This document shows, piece by piece, positions 7,330 through 14,549 of a stretch of DNA of 40,559 nucleotides; within the stretch, counting starts at the first letter, position 1, and each line of letters begins with the position of its first letter. The notes under the pieces were generated by a model. That model searched no databases. It worked only from the letters and a program-made list of their open reading frames with translations, and was not told where the DNA came from. The stretch covers positions 1-40,559 of the forward strand of contig PMYK01000033.1 in NCBI GenBank assembly GCA_003171255.1. The letters run 5' to 3'. Origin of the DNA: Chloroflexota bacterium. Lineage in GTDB: Bacteria; Chloroflexota; Limnocylindria; Limnocylindrales; CSP1-4. Position numbers and translations under genes: made by a program.

Positions 7330-7782
7330 GTGGCAGACCTTCGAGTCGAATTGCTGGCCGTCGAGGATTGCCCGCACCTCGAGCAGGCGCGTCGCGATCT
7401 GGAGAGTGTCCTCCGCAAGGGGATCATCGAGGTCCCGATCCAGCTCATCTTCGTGACCGGGGTCGAGGACGCCGAGTTCCTCGGATTCCAGGGCTCGCCG
7501 ACCATCAGGATCAACGGCGACGACGTGGTCCCGGCGCCCGAGCTACCGATCGCCTTCGGCTGCCGGATATACCGCGACGCCGAAGGTCGAATGCTCGGCT
7601 CTCCGCCAATCGAATCGATCAAGGCGGCCGTCGATGCTCACCGACGCGACCGACTCGAAGCCTTCCAGCGCGAGGAGGCAGCCAGGGTCGCCGAATTCGC
7701 CCGCGAGGCCGATGCAGCCGATCCCTCGACTGGATCAGGCGGCTCGAGTGACGCGAGCCGGGGCAAGTCTCGGGAGGACTGA
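7330..7782 (+). CDS. Thioredoxin/glutaredoxin-fold protein
   Basis: 150 residues from a GTG start. The order beta-strand (VELLAVEDCPHLEQARRDLESVL), strand (PIQLIFVTG) and cis-Pro region (EFLGFQGSPTIRINGDDVV) is that of small thioredoxin-like proteins in which a single N-terminal Cys (C14) replaces the CxxC pair. The segment GSPTIRINGDD closely resembles the conserved loop of that group. A second cysteine occurs in FGCRIYRDAEG. The last 45 residues are a charged helix and a Gly/Ser tail, probably disordered. Likely a thiol-binding or thiol-transfer protein of unknown partner. It ends 3 bp before the proline dehydrogenase start, so the two are co-transcribed. Confidence 0.72.
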   Translation: MADLRVELLAVEDCPHLEQARRDLESVLRKGIIEVPIQLIFVTGVEDAEFLGFQGSPTIRINGDDVVPAPELPIAFGCRIYRDAEGRMLGSPPIESIKAAVDAHRRDRLEAFQREEAARVAEFAREADAADPSTGSGGSSDASRGKSRED

Positions 7783-7785
7783 GCC

Positions 7786-8760
7786 ATGGGTATCGCCCAG
7801 AACGTCCGGTTGGTCCCGAATCGAGCGATGCGCTCGCTCTTGATCGGGTTGTCGCACCGGCGGTCGGTGGCTCGCCTCGCGGTTCGGAGCCCGCTGACTC
7901 GCCCTGTGGTGGCGCGTTTCGTCGCCGGAGAGACGCTCGGCGAGGCGCTGCCGGCTATCGCCGCGCTCAAGAGGGCGGGCCTTCGGACCACCGTCGACGT
8001 CCTTGGCGAGTCCGTCACGTCGCCCGAACTCGCGACGGCCGCGGTCGATCGATACCTGGCCACCATTGCCGCGCTCTCGGAGCAGGGCCTCGACCCGAAC
8101 GTCAGTCTCAAGCTGACGCAGATGGGCCTGGAGATCGGCCGCGACGTGTGCGAGGCCAACGTGATGCGGATCGTCGAGGCGGTCCACGGCGCCGGTGGCT
8201 TCGTCCGGTTCGACATGGAGGACCACACCCGCACCGACTCCACTCTCCAGATCTGGCGGGCGGCTCACGATCGCTACCCGAACGTCGGCGTGGTGATCCA
8301 AACGGCCCTGCGTCGCAGCTCGGCCGACGTCGACGCGATCATCGCCGTCGGCGGCCGCGTCCGACTGTGCAAGGGCGCATACGACGAGCCCGGCAGCGTC
8401 GCCTATCGAACCAAGGCGGCCGTGGACGCCAACTACGCGCGCCTCACTGAGCGGCTGCTGCTGGCGGACGTCTACCCGGCCCTGGCCACCCACGACCCCA
8501 AACTGATCGCCAAGGCGATCGAGATCACCGAGCGCGAGGGAATCGGCCGCGACCGTTTCGAGTTCCAGATGCTGTACGGGGTTCGCCGCGATCTGCAGCG
8601 GACCCTCGTCGACCGCGGCTACACGGTCCGCATCTACGTGCCGTACGGGCAGGAGTGGTATCCGTACTTCATGCGCCGCCTGGCCGAGCGACCCGCCAAC
8701 GTTGGCTTCATGCTGCGGGCGATCGTCAAGGAGGAGGGGCGTCGGATCCGCGGCCGGTAG
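7786..8760 (+). CDS. Proline dehydrogenase (monofunctional)
   Basis: 324-residue FAD-dependent (beta/alpha)8 barrel that oxidises L-proline to pyrroline-5-carboxylate and passes electrons to the quinone pool. Signature segments are seen in order: VSLKLTQMGLEIG, VRFDMEDHTRTDSTL, VRLCKGAYDEP, ALATHDPKLIAKAI, FEFQMLYGVRRDLQ, and the substrate-carboxylate motif near the C-terminus (PYGQEWYPYFMRRLAERPAN, the R-R of PutA). Length matches stand-alone PRODH as in Deinococcus, Thermus and Bacillus. No P5C dehydrogenase is adjacent. It is preceded by the thioredoxin-like gene with a 3-bp gap. The PRODH and ProC genes in the same 6 kb could make a proline/P5C cycle, but their separate promoters argue against a single regulon. 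Confidence 0.95.
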   Translation: MGIAQNVRLVPNRAMRSLLIGLSHRRSVARLAVRSPLTRPVVARFVAGETLGEALPAIAALKRAGLRTTVDVLGESVTSPELATAAVDRYLATIAALSEQGLDPNVSLKLTQMGLEIGRDVCEANVMRIVEAVHGAGGFVRFDMEDHTRTDSTLQIWRAAHDRYPNVGVVIQTALRRSSADVDAIIAVGGRVRLCKGAYDEPGSVAYRTKAAVDANYARLTERLLLADVYPALATHDPKLIAKAIEITEREGIGRDRFEFQMLYGVRRDLQRTLVDRGYTVRIYVPYGQEWYPYFMRRLAERPANVGFMLRAIVKEEGRRIRGR

Positions 8761-8823
8761 GCTAGCGTCCGCCCGTTGTGCGCTGGCGCCTGTGGCCGCG
8801 TCCGTCCGGCCGCTCGGTGAGAG

Positions 8824-9324
8824 TCACGCCCTGACGGCAGCCTCGGCGTCGAGCACGGCGGCCATCTGCTTGCAGTGCTCCTCGAGGTGTTCGGCCAGCA
8901 TGACGTCGACGATCTGCCTGATCGTCATCTCGCCTCGCTGCTTGTGCAGGCCCCGCCGGGCGACCTGGCGCTCGTCGAGCTCGAGCAGCCGGCGCAGCGC
9001 CCGCTCGAGCGAATTATCGAGACGCGCGTACAGCTCGTATACCGGCAGCGTCCGATCGCGATCGATCGTTAGGATCCGCAGGAGGTCGGTCGGCTCGCGC
9101 CCAAATGGCACGGGCTCGAGGTGGCCCGCGATGACGCGTTCGATCTCGCCCAACCAGTAGGGGAGCATCTCGTCGATGTGGGCGAGCACTTCGCGGCCGA
9201 CCCATTCGCGGCGCCGTGGGAGATCCTCCGGCGGCAGTGCGCTCAGCTCGACTCGGTTGCGGACCCGAACCAGATTGTCGCGGGCCGTTCGCATCCGTTC
9301 GACCTGTGCGTAGAGAGTGGCCAT
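8824..9324 (-). CDS. DinB-like four-helix-bundle protein
   Basis: 166 residues from ATG at 9324. The pattern of an N-terminal helix (MATLYAQVERMRTARDNLVRVRNRV), a helix containing VLAHIDEMLPYWLGEIERV and a late helix with LAEHLEEHCKQM fits the DinB/YfiT superfamily. These proteins bind a metal through histidines such as H in LAHIDE and the two in AEHLEEH, and some act as thiol-dependent transferases. WVGREVLAHIDEM is the usual W-x6-H core. The specific function is unknown. It is transcribed away from proline dehydrogenase's 3' end (convergent, 63 bp apart). Confidence 0.75.
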   Translation of the reverse strand: MATLYAQVERMRTARDNLVRVRNRVELSALPPEDLPRRREWVGREVLAHIDEMLPYWLGEIERVIAGHLEPVPFGREPTDLLRILTIDRDRTLPVYELYARLDNSLERALRRLLELDERQVARRGLHKQRGEMTIRQIVDVMLAEHLEEHCKQMAAVLDAEAAVRA

Positions 9325-9463
9325 CTGCTGGGTGTTTCTCCATAGGCGGGCCGATCCGCGCCGGCCGCAGGCGGAAGCGTAGCGACTTCCCGGCCTCGTG
9401 TGACCCCCCCCGCCGTCGATCGGTTCGCCCGAGCACCGGAACGGTTCCTCGGCGCACCGGCAC

Positions 9464-10432
9464 CTACGGCTCCTCGAGCACCACCGCTCGGGCTTCGGAT
9501 GGCGTCGCGAACTGGGCCAGAAGCACGCCGGCCAGGACGATCGCCGCCCCGACCGCGCGAATCGGAGCGAAGGCTTCGCCCAGGAATGTGATCCCGAGGA
9601 AGATCACCACGATCGGCTCGACGGTAGCCATCAGGGATGCCTGGGCGGCGCCGATCCTCGCGGCCGAGGCGTAGAACGCCTGGATCGCTACCGCGGCGGC
9701 AAAGACACCGATGCCGATCAGACCCGGCCACGCGGCCGAGGGGATCTGTGTCGGCAGCATCGGCTCGCTGGTCAGGACCCCCAGCACCAGAGTCGCGATC
9801 CAGGTCCCGGTCATCATGATTGCCCCGGCCACCGGTGGTGGGACCTCGGCCCCTTTGCCTCCTGACCGCATGTCCGCGGTCTGGCCGGGCCGCTCGCCGG
9901 CCGTCCAGGCCGTCAAGACGATGTACCCGGCGTACGCAACGGGAGACAGCAGCGCCAGGATGATCCCGCCCTGGTTCGTGTTGGGATTGACGCCGCCGAC
10001 GGTTAGGATCGTGCCGAACACGACGATGGCCAGCGATCCCCAGGCCAGCTTGCCCTCGAACTTGTACCCGAGGCGGAGCGACATCACTGCGACGAGGGCC
10101 GGGTACGCGCTCATGAGAAGAGCTACCAGCGAAGTGTCGATCCTCTCGATGGCGGCGTAGTAGACACTGGCGTTGACGAGGAAGAATGCGCCGTTGAAGA
10201 GCAGCCGAGCGACAGTTCGGCGGTCGAGCTCTCGAAGGCCCTGTCGTGCGCGAGGCTGGGCGAGCAGCCAGACCCAGCTCACCAGCGTGGCGAAGGCGAA
10301 GCGCCACGCCAGCATGGCGATCCAGTCCACACCGGCCGGATACACGTAGCCCTTGAAGAAGAGCGGACCCGTGCCATAGGCGGCCCCGGCCAGGGCGCCC
10401 AACCCGATGCCAACGATGCGGCGGCGATCCAT
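9464..10432 (-). CDS. EamA/DMT-family permease
   Basis: 322 residues with about ten hydrophobic segments arranged as two EamA repeats. The first is residues 1-150, for example GALAGAAYGTGPLFFKGY and SLVALLMSAYPALVAVMSLRLG. The second covers roughly residues 165-310, ending SLMATVEPIVVIFLGITFLGEAF and AIVLAGVLLAQF. The motif ...EP..V...G...LGE near the end of repeat 2 is characteristic of drug/metabolite transporters. A polar loop of about 30 residues separates the repeats. It is an inner-membrane exporter of metabolites or amino acids; the substrate cannot be deduced. A TAGCCT box six bases before the ATG suggests leaderless transcription. Confidence 0.9.
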   Translation of the reverse strand: MDRRRIVGIGLGALAGAAYGTGPLFFKGYVYPAGVDWIAMLAWRFAFATLVSWVWLLAQPRARQGLRELDRRTVARLLFNGAFFLVNASVYYAAIERIDTSLVALLMSAYPALVAVMSLRLGYKFEGKLAWGSLAIVVFGTILTVGGVNPNTNQGGIILALLSPVAYAGYIVLTAWTAGERPGQTADMRSGGKGAEVPPPVAGAIMMTGTWIATLVLGVLTSEPMLPTQIPSAAWPGLIGIGVFAAAVAIQAFYASAARIGAAQASLMATVEPIVVIFLGITFLGEAFAPIRAVGAAIVLAGVLLAQFATPSEARAVVLEEP

Positions 10433-10438
10433 TCGGGA

Positions 10439-10444
10439 AGGCTA
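10439..10444 (-). promoter_or_regulatory. -10 box of a probable leaderless EamA promoter
   Basis: On the minus strand TAGCCT ends six bases before the ATG at 10432, the same geometry as at 1678 and 7318. No ribosome binding site is seen between the box and the ATG. Confidence 0.45.
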
Positions 10445-10506
10445 TCAGGAGGTCCCCGGGTACTGCTGCGGGCTCGTCAGATCGGGTTGATGGTCGCCGC
10501 TCGACA

Positions 10507-10548
10507 GGGTGGTGACAGGACGCACTCGGGTGGTGACGGCACGCACGA
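10507..10548. repeat. Two imperfect 21-bp direct repeats between divergent genes
   Basis: GGGTGGTGACAGGACGCACT and GGGTGGTGACGGCACGCACG head two adjacent 21-bp units (10507-10527 and 10528-10548) matching at 17 of 21 positions. The 21-bp period places both copies on the same DNA face. They lie between the EamA gene (leftward) and the YgiT-like gene (rightward) and could be an operator. The same 280-bp gap also contains a hairpin, GTACCG/CGGTAC at 10607-10624. Confidence 0.5.
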
Positions 10549-10711
10549 TGCGTTCGGATTAGTACTCATCCCACCTGTGGACCCCTCCATCGAGATTACT
10601 AACTGAGTACCGTCGAAGCGGTACGAGTGAGTCATATGCCCCGCGAGACTCCACCCCTAGCATCTTCCCATCGAAGCGGTTGAATGACCGCCACGTCTGA
10701 GGTCGGATGCG

Positions 10712-10966
10712 ATGACTCGGGCCCGCGAAAGCTGCCCCCGCTGCGAAAGGCGCCTGGTGAGCACGCGCTTCGACACTACGTTCCGACTGCCCGATAGAAG
10801 CGAGCGACTCTGCTTCGGCATCCCGGGTGGTCTGTGCGAGGACTGTCACCAGCTGTACATCGACCCGGAGCTGATCGAGCTGCTCGATCTCGGCCAGGGC
10901 CGCTGCGTCTTCGCAATCGAGAGCGATCTCGTCGTTCAGGAGCAGGCCTGGTCCAGCGCCGACTGA
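10712..10966 (+). CDS. YgiT/MqsA-type zinc-finger protein (84 aa)
   Basis: Short protein beginning MTRARESCPRCERRLV with a second pair in GGLCEDCHQLYID, giving C-P-x-C ... C-x2-C, the C4 zinc-binding arrangement of YgiT-type domains (the N-terminal part of MqsA antitoxins). No HTH domain and no adjacent toxin gene are present, so a toxin-antitoxin role is not supported. The remainder (LIELLDLGQGRCVFAIESDLVVQEQAW) is a short strand-helix tail. It has no clear ribosome binding site. It is possibly expressed from the repeat-bearing region upstream. Confidence 0.65.
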   Translation: MTRARESCPRCERRLVSTRFDTTFRLPDRSERLCFGIPGGLCEDCHQLYIDPELIELLDLGQGRCVFAIESDLVVQEQAWSSAD

Positions 10967-10997
10967 CCTCGGCGCCCGCTCGTCTCTGTCGCTCGTG

Positions 10998-11020
10998 GTC
11001 GGGCGTTCGGCGCGCCCGAC
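10998..11020 (+). terminator. Possible terminator hairpin after the YgiT-like gene
   Basis: GTCGGGCG (10998-11005) and CGCCCGAC (11013-11020) form a perfect 8-bp stem with a 7-nt loop, 31 bp after the stop codon. It is followed by TCGTTCC, not a U-run, so function is uncertain. Confidence 0.35.
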
Positions 11021-11066
11021 TCGTTCCGGGCGATAGCCTACGGTCGGCCGACTTGCGCAGGCGGCG

Positions 11067-11072
11067 CACAAT
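11067..11072 (+). promoter_or_regulatory. Possible -10 box of the PAS-like gene
   Basis: CACAAT ends seven bases before the ATG at 11080, again without a ribosome binding site. It is a weaker match than the other leaderless candidates. Confidence 0.3.
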
Positions 11073-11079
11073 CGACCGC

Positions 11080-11532
11080 ATGAGTGAGCTAGATCGCGCC
11101 CCCGCGGTCCCGATCCAGGACGGCGTGGCCCCTGCCCGACGACCTGCGGGCATCTGTCATGGGGCGGGCCTCATCGTCGTATACGGCAACCCTGCCTTCA
11201 TCGCCACGTTCGGTAGACAGGCAGTCGGGGTGCCCGCCCGCGAGAGCCTGTTGGACCTGCCCCGCGGCGCATTCTCCCTCCTGGACACGGTGCTGGCGCG
11301 TGGCAAGCCGCTGGTCCGATGGATCCGCTTCGGTGGCGAGGAATGGCGTATGACCGCCGCGCCCCGCTCTGATCCGGGCACAGGCGAGGCCTACGGAGTG
11401 GCATTTCATCTGAGGGCCCGGTCTGACACGGCCGACGCGTCTGACACGGCCGACGCGTCTGACACGCCTGAGCGGCCCGACGGTCCCAGCCTGATCGAAC
11501 CAACATCAGGCATTCGAGGGTTCGTTGGGTGA
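11080..11532 (+). CDS. PAS-like sensory domain protein (150 aa)
   Basis: Start chosen at ATG 11080; the same frame is open upstream but overlaps the preceding gene. Residues 25-110 read as a PAS fold: GAGLIVVYGNPAFIATFGRQAVGVPARE resembles the usual VNPAFCELTGY strand-helix part, and RWIRFGGEEWRMTAAPRSDPGTGEAYGVAFHL the central beta-sheet. No output domain follows. Instead there is an Asp/Ser/Thr-rich tail carrying a short tandem repeat (SDTADA). Stand-alone PAS proteins can bind ligands or partner proteins; no partner is evident. Confidence 0.6.
   Translation: MSELDRAPAVPIQDGVAPARRPAGICHGAGLIVVYGNPAFIATFGRQAVGVPARESLLDLPRGAFSLLDTVLARGKPLVRWIRFGGEEWRMTAAPRSDPGTGEAYGVAFHLRARSDTADASDTADASDTPERPDGPSLIEPTSGIRGFVG
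11422..11466 (+). repeat. 18-bp tandem repeat, two and a half copies, in frame
   Basis: TCTGACACGGCCGACGCG occurs at 11422-11439 and 11440-11457, followed by a 9-bp partial copy at 11458-11466. It encodes Ser-Asp-Thr-Ala-Asp-Ala in the tail of the PAS-like protein. Copies are identical, so the duplication is recent. Confidence 0.9.
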
Positions 11533-11634
11533 CCTCGCGGCGACCCGTCGCGGGCGCGACAATGGACAGCGAGCGAAGCGGCGCCAGACTCGTTGCTCGC
11601 CGACTGCCTCGCCTGTCGTAGTTGGGGACCGCCA

Positions 11635-12912
11635 ATGGCCACAACCGATGAGTTGATCGCCCAGCTCAGCCTCCGGGCCCAGGGCCTCGAGATGATGAAC
11701 CCGCTCAAGTCGGCGGCTTACGCTGAGCTCAAGGCGCGCGGCAACTCGGTCGTGGAGCCGCTCATGGGTGCGCTGCCCGGAGCCGATCCGGAGGCCGCCT
11801 CGCCGATACTGAGTCTCCTCGGCCAGGCCGGCGACACGCGGGCGATCGGCCCGATCATCGGTCGCCTGTCGGACCCGAACAGCAATGTCAGGTACGAGGC
11901 CATCACGGCCCTCGGGCTGTTCACGACGTCCGACCTGGCGGTTGCCGGGGCGGCACCGGCGCTGGCCGGCCGGGCCCAGGACCCGGATCGGTATGTCCGC
12001 GAAGCCGCGGCGGCCCTGGCGGCGAAGCTCGGAGCGCTTCCCTCCGGCTCGCCCTGGTACTCGGGCGCGGCGGGTTGGGAGCCGCTCGCGAGGGTTTTTG
12101 TGGAGCGAGAGCTGACCAGACGCGACCCCGACTTCCGTTCGCTCGCCGACCAGCTGGCCGCGTGCTCAGCTGCCGAGCGCCACGCCGCATGGATCGGGGT
12201 GGCCCAGGAGGCGCCGACGCGCATGGGCCGCACCCGGGCCTATCTAGAGGCGCTCCACAACGATCCCGATCCGACCTCGGTGGCGTGGGGCTGGCTCGAT
12301 GGCGACTTCGATCTCATGGGCAAAGTCGAGCACGTCATCGGTCCCGCCGATGCCCGAACACTCGCGACGGTCGAGGCCCAGCGCGACCGGCTCGGTTCGA
12401 TCATCGAGGCAGGAGGCGGCGAGCTCGCCGACGCCGCGGCCAAGGCTGCCGCTCCCCAGCAGAAGGGAGTGACGCAGGTCGCCTCGCCGACGCTGTCGTT
12501 GACCCCGCAGGCGGTCGTGGCCGAACCCGTCGCGGCCCGGCAAGTGGCCGAACCGGTCGCGGCCCGGCCGGCCGCGGCCCAGCCGGCCGCGGCCCAGCCG
12601 GCAGTCGTCCAGCAAGTGGCGGCCCAGCCGGCGGCAACTCAGTCAGTTGGAGCCCAGGGCCCCGCCGCAGCACAGGTCGCCGGGCCCACCCCGGGCTCGC
12701 TGACCACCGCAGCCTGGTCGCCGACCCACTTCGTGCCGGCGGGCGGGCTGCCGGCATGGGACTACCCCGATCCCGCTCGTCCGCCACGGGTCGCGCTCAA
12801 CGTGGGACTTGGCCTCGTCGTCGAATCCGTCGCGGGCGACTGGGCCCTCGTTCGAGCGGTCAACGGTTGGCGCGGTTGGGTCGACGGTCGCCGCCTGAAC
12901 CGGCGCGCCTGA
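11635..12912 (+). CDS. HEAT-repeat protein with Ala/Pro/Gln linker and C-terminal SH3-like domain
   Basis: 425 residues from ATG 11635, preceded by GGGGACC. Residues about 15-135 are HEAT repeats (SPILSLLGQAGDTRAIGPII; NSNVRYEAITALGLF; DPDRYVREAAAALAAKLG). Residues about 140-270 form a helical segment of unknown type. Residues about 280-365 are a low-complexity linker of AAQPAAAQ, VAEPVAAR and similar repeats. The last 60 residues (LNVGLGLVVESVAGDWALVRA, NGWRGWVDGRRL) have the look of a bacterial SH3 domain. No signal peptide or membrane segment is seen, so it is probably a cytoplasmic adaptor. The combination suggests a protein-interaction scaffold, with no specific partner indicated. Confidence 0.8.
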   Translation: MATTDELIAQLSLRAQGLEMMNPLKSAAYAELKARGNSVVEPLMGALPGADPEAASPILSLLGQAGDTRAIGPIIGRLSDPNSNVRYEAITALGLFTTSDLAVAGAAPALAGRAQDPDRYVREAAAALAAKLGALPSGSPWYSGAAGWEPLARVFVERELTRRDPDFRSLADQLAACSAAERHAAWIGVAQEAPTRMGRTRAYLEALHNDPDPTSVAWGWLDGDFDLMGKVEHVIGPADARTLATVEAQRDRLGSIIEAGGGELADAAAKAAAPQQKGVTQVASPTLSLTPQAVVAEPVAARQVAEPVAARPAAAQPAAAQPAVVQQVAAQPAATQSVGAQGPAAAQVAGPTPGSLTTAAWSPTHFVPAGGLPAWDYPDPARPPRVALNVGLGLVVESVAGDWALVRAVNGWRGWVDGRRLNRRA

Positions 12913-13002
12913 CCGCAGTCGGCAGTGGGCCCGTCGGCTCGACGTTCATGGTCTAGCATTCGGACCGCAACGGGCTCGGCCCAGAGCTCGAGGGAGGAAG
13001 CG

Positions 13003-13524
13003 ATGGCTCAGACTGCGTGCTCCGGCTGTGGAGCGGTCCTGGTAGATGGGGCTCCACGTTGCACCGCGTGCGGCTTGCCGGCGGACGCCCTCGGTGCGCG
13101 GGTCGTGACCCTGTCCGAAGAGCCTGAATCCGGCTCGTCGCGGCGAGCTCTCCAGGTCTTCACTCTGGGCATCGTCGCGGCCGCCGTCCTGTACCTCTCG
13201 AGTGGACTCGCGGGAGTGCTCATCCACGATATCCAGCATCCTCCGGCGCCCGTCTGCGATGGCGTGGCAATGGCCCCGCACAGCCAGTGCCAGCCCGTTT
13301 ACGGAACTGACTTCTCGGGACCGAGCTATTCCTACGAGGACGAGCAGTTGCACTACCAGGTCGCTCGCTTCTTGGAGGCCGCCATCGTCGTGACCGTCTC
13401 GGTCGTCAGCGGCGTGCTGGCAGCGACCTTCCTGTTCATTGCAGGCCTCAGCCTGGTCTTCGGTGTCCCGGTGTCGGCCGCCGACATTGCGAGTGCGTTC
13501 AAGCGGGGCGTCCGGGATGCCTAG
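13003..13524 (+). CDS. Zinc-ribbon membrane protein
   Basis: 173 residues; the ATG at 13003 has a strong ribosome binding site (GAGGGAGGAAG), and a TAGCAT -10-like box lies at 12954-12959. The N-terminus is a rubredoxin-like zinc ribbon (CSGCGAVLVDGAPRCTACG). Two membrane segments follow, at about residues 49-69 (FTLGIVAAAVLYLSSGLAG) and 126-154 (AAIVVTVSVVSGVLAATFLFIAG). Between them lies an external loop with two cysteines (APVCDG and HSQCQP) that could form a disulfide. The function is unknown. Its stop codon shares the palindrome CTAG with the stop of holA on the other strand. Confidence 0.8.
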   Translation: MAQTACSGCGAVLVDGAPRCTACGLPADALGARVVTLSEEPESGSSRRALQVFTLGIVAAAVLYLSSGLAGVLIHDIQHPPAPVCDGVAMAPHSQCQPVYGTDFSGPSYSYEDEQLHYQVARFLEAAIVVTVSVVSGVLAATFLFIAGLSLVFGVPVSAADIASAFKRGVRDA

Positions 13525-14549
13525 CGAGCACCGGGCCGGCGGACGTAGTCGGCGATCCAGAGACTGACAGCGGCGCGGCGGCGGAGATCGCCGCCGGCGT
13601 GGCCCTTCAGAGTCGCGTCCAGGTCCAGCAACCCGACGAGGGCCGCGTCGAGCTCCGGCAGGGCCCATGTCCGGGCCTGTTCGGCCAGTCTCTGGGCCCG
13701 ATACGGGTTCAGCTTCAAGATGCGCACCAGCGTCGCCGCCGGAGTGCCTGAGGCCAGCAGGTCCGCGATGTCGATCAGCTCCTTGACCCGCCGGTGGAGA
13801 TGTGTGACGAGGAGGGGAGCTGGAACGTCTTCGAGACGGTCCGCCAGCTCGGCTGCCTCGCCGGCCCGGCGCATGCCCACGGCATCGAGAAAGGCCCAGG
13901 TGGATCCGGGCACGGCGTCGGCCACGAGCGCCTTGACGTCGTCCGGGCCGATCTGGCCGTCGAGGCGGTACAGCGCCAGCTTCTCGAGCTCGGCCACTGC
14001 CAGCTCGCCCTGCCGGCGGCGGTCGACGTCCCGCTCGCGGACGTTGGCCCCGACTCGCTCGGCCAGGAGCGCCGCCGCGGCCGGAGATATGCGGATGTCG
14101 CGCTCGCGGGCCCGGTCGCCGATCCAGCGGGCCATCTGATCGCGGGTCGGCGCGATGAACTCACGCACCTCGCCGCCGGCGTCCGCAACGGCCTTGCGCA
14201 GAGCCTCGAGCGAGGCCGGGCGGCGGGCGGTCCCATCGACGGTGTCGAGAAAGGCCATCCCGTTGCCCGGGGCAACCGCCGCCAGCGCCTCTGTCAGGCG
14301 CGCGGCCAGCGCCTTGGTGGCCACGAGCGGCGCGGGATCCAGCACGACCACGAGCGTGCCGCCGCCGAAGAGTGTGGCTGTGGCCACCTTCTCGGCGATC
14401 TCGTCGGCAGACGTGGCCGCGCCACTCAGCCGGACGCGATCCAGTGGCGGCCCGTCCCCCGCCAGCCGAGTGGCCAGCGCGTCGGGGCCGCGGCTGACGC
14501 CGTACGAGTCGTCGCCCCAGTAGTAGCCGAGCGGTGCGGTTGCGGGCAT
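13521..14549 (-). CDS. holA: DNA polymerase III delta subunit
   Basis: 342 residues from the ATG at 14549, which overlaps the HD-gene stop as TGATG. HolA is the clamp-loader subunit that opens the sliding clamp. The N-terminal domain (YYWGDDSYGVSRGPDALATRL; ATLFGGGTLVVVLDPAPL) and the delta-type AAA-like domain III region (WAFLDAVGMRRAGEAAELADRL, LLVTHLHRRVKELIDIADLL, LKLNPYRAQRLAEQARTW) match the family. ELAVAELEKLALYRLDGQIGPDDVKALV is the typical linker helix. As is normal for delta, no Walker A motif is present. The final helix ends at the convergent stop. Confidence 0.88.
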   Translation of the reverse strand: MPATAPLGYYWGDDSYGVSRGPDALATRLAGDGPPLDRVRLSGAATSADEIAEKVATATLFGGGTLVVVLDPAPLVATKALAARLTEALAAVAPGNGMAFLDTVDGTARRPASLEALRKAVADAGGEVREFIAPTRDQMARWIGDRARERDIRISPAAAALLAERVGANVRERDVDRRRQGELAVAELEKLALYRLDGQIGPDDVKALVADAVPGSTWAFLDAVGMRRAGEAAELADRLEDVPAPLLVTHLHRRVKELIDIADLLASGTPAATLVRILKLNPYRAQRLAEQARTWALPELDAALVGLLDLDATLKGHAGGDLRRRAAVSLWIADYVRRPGAR

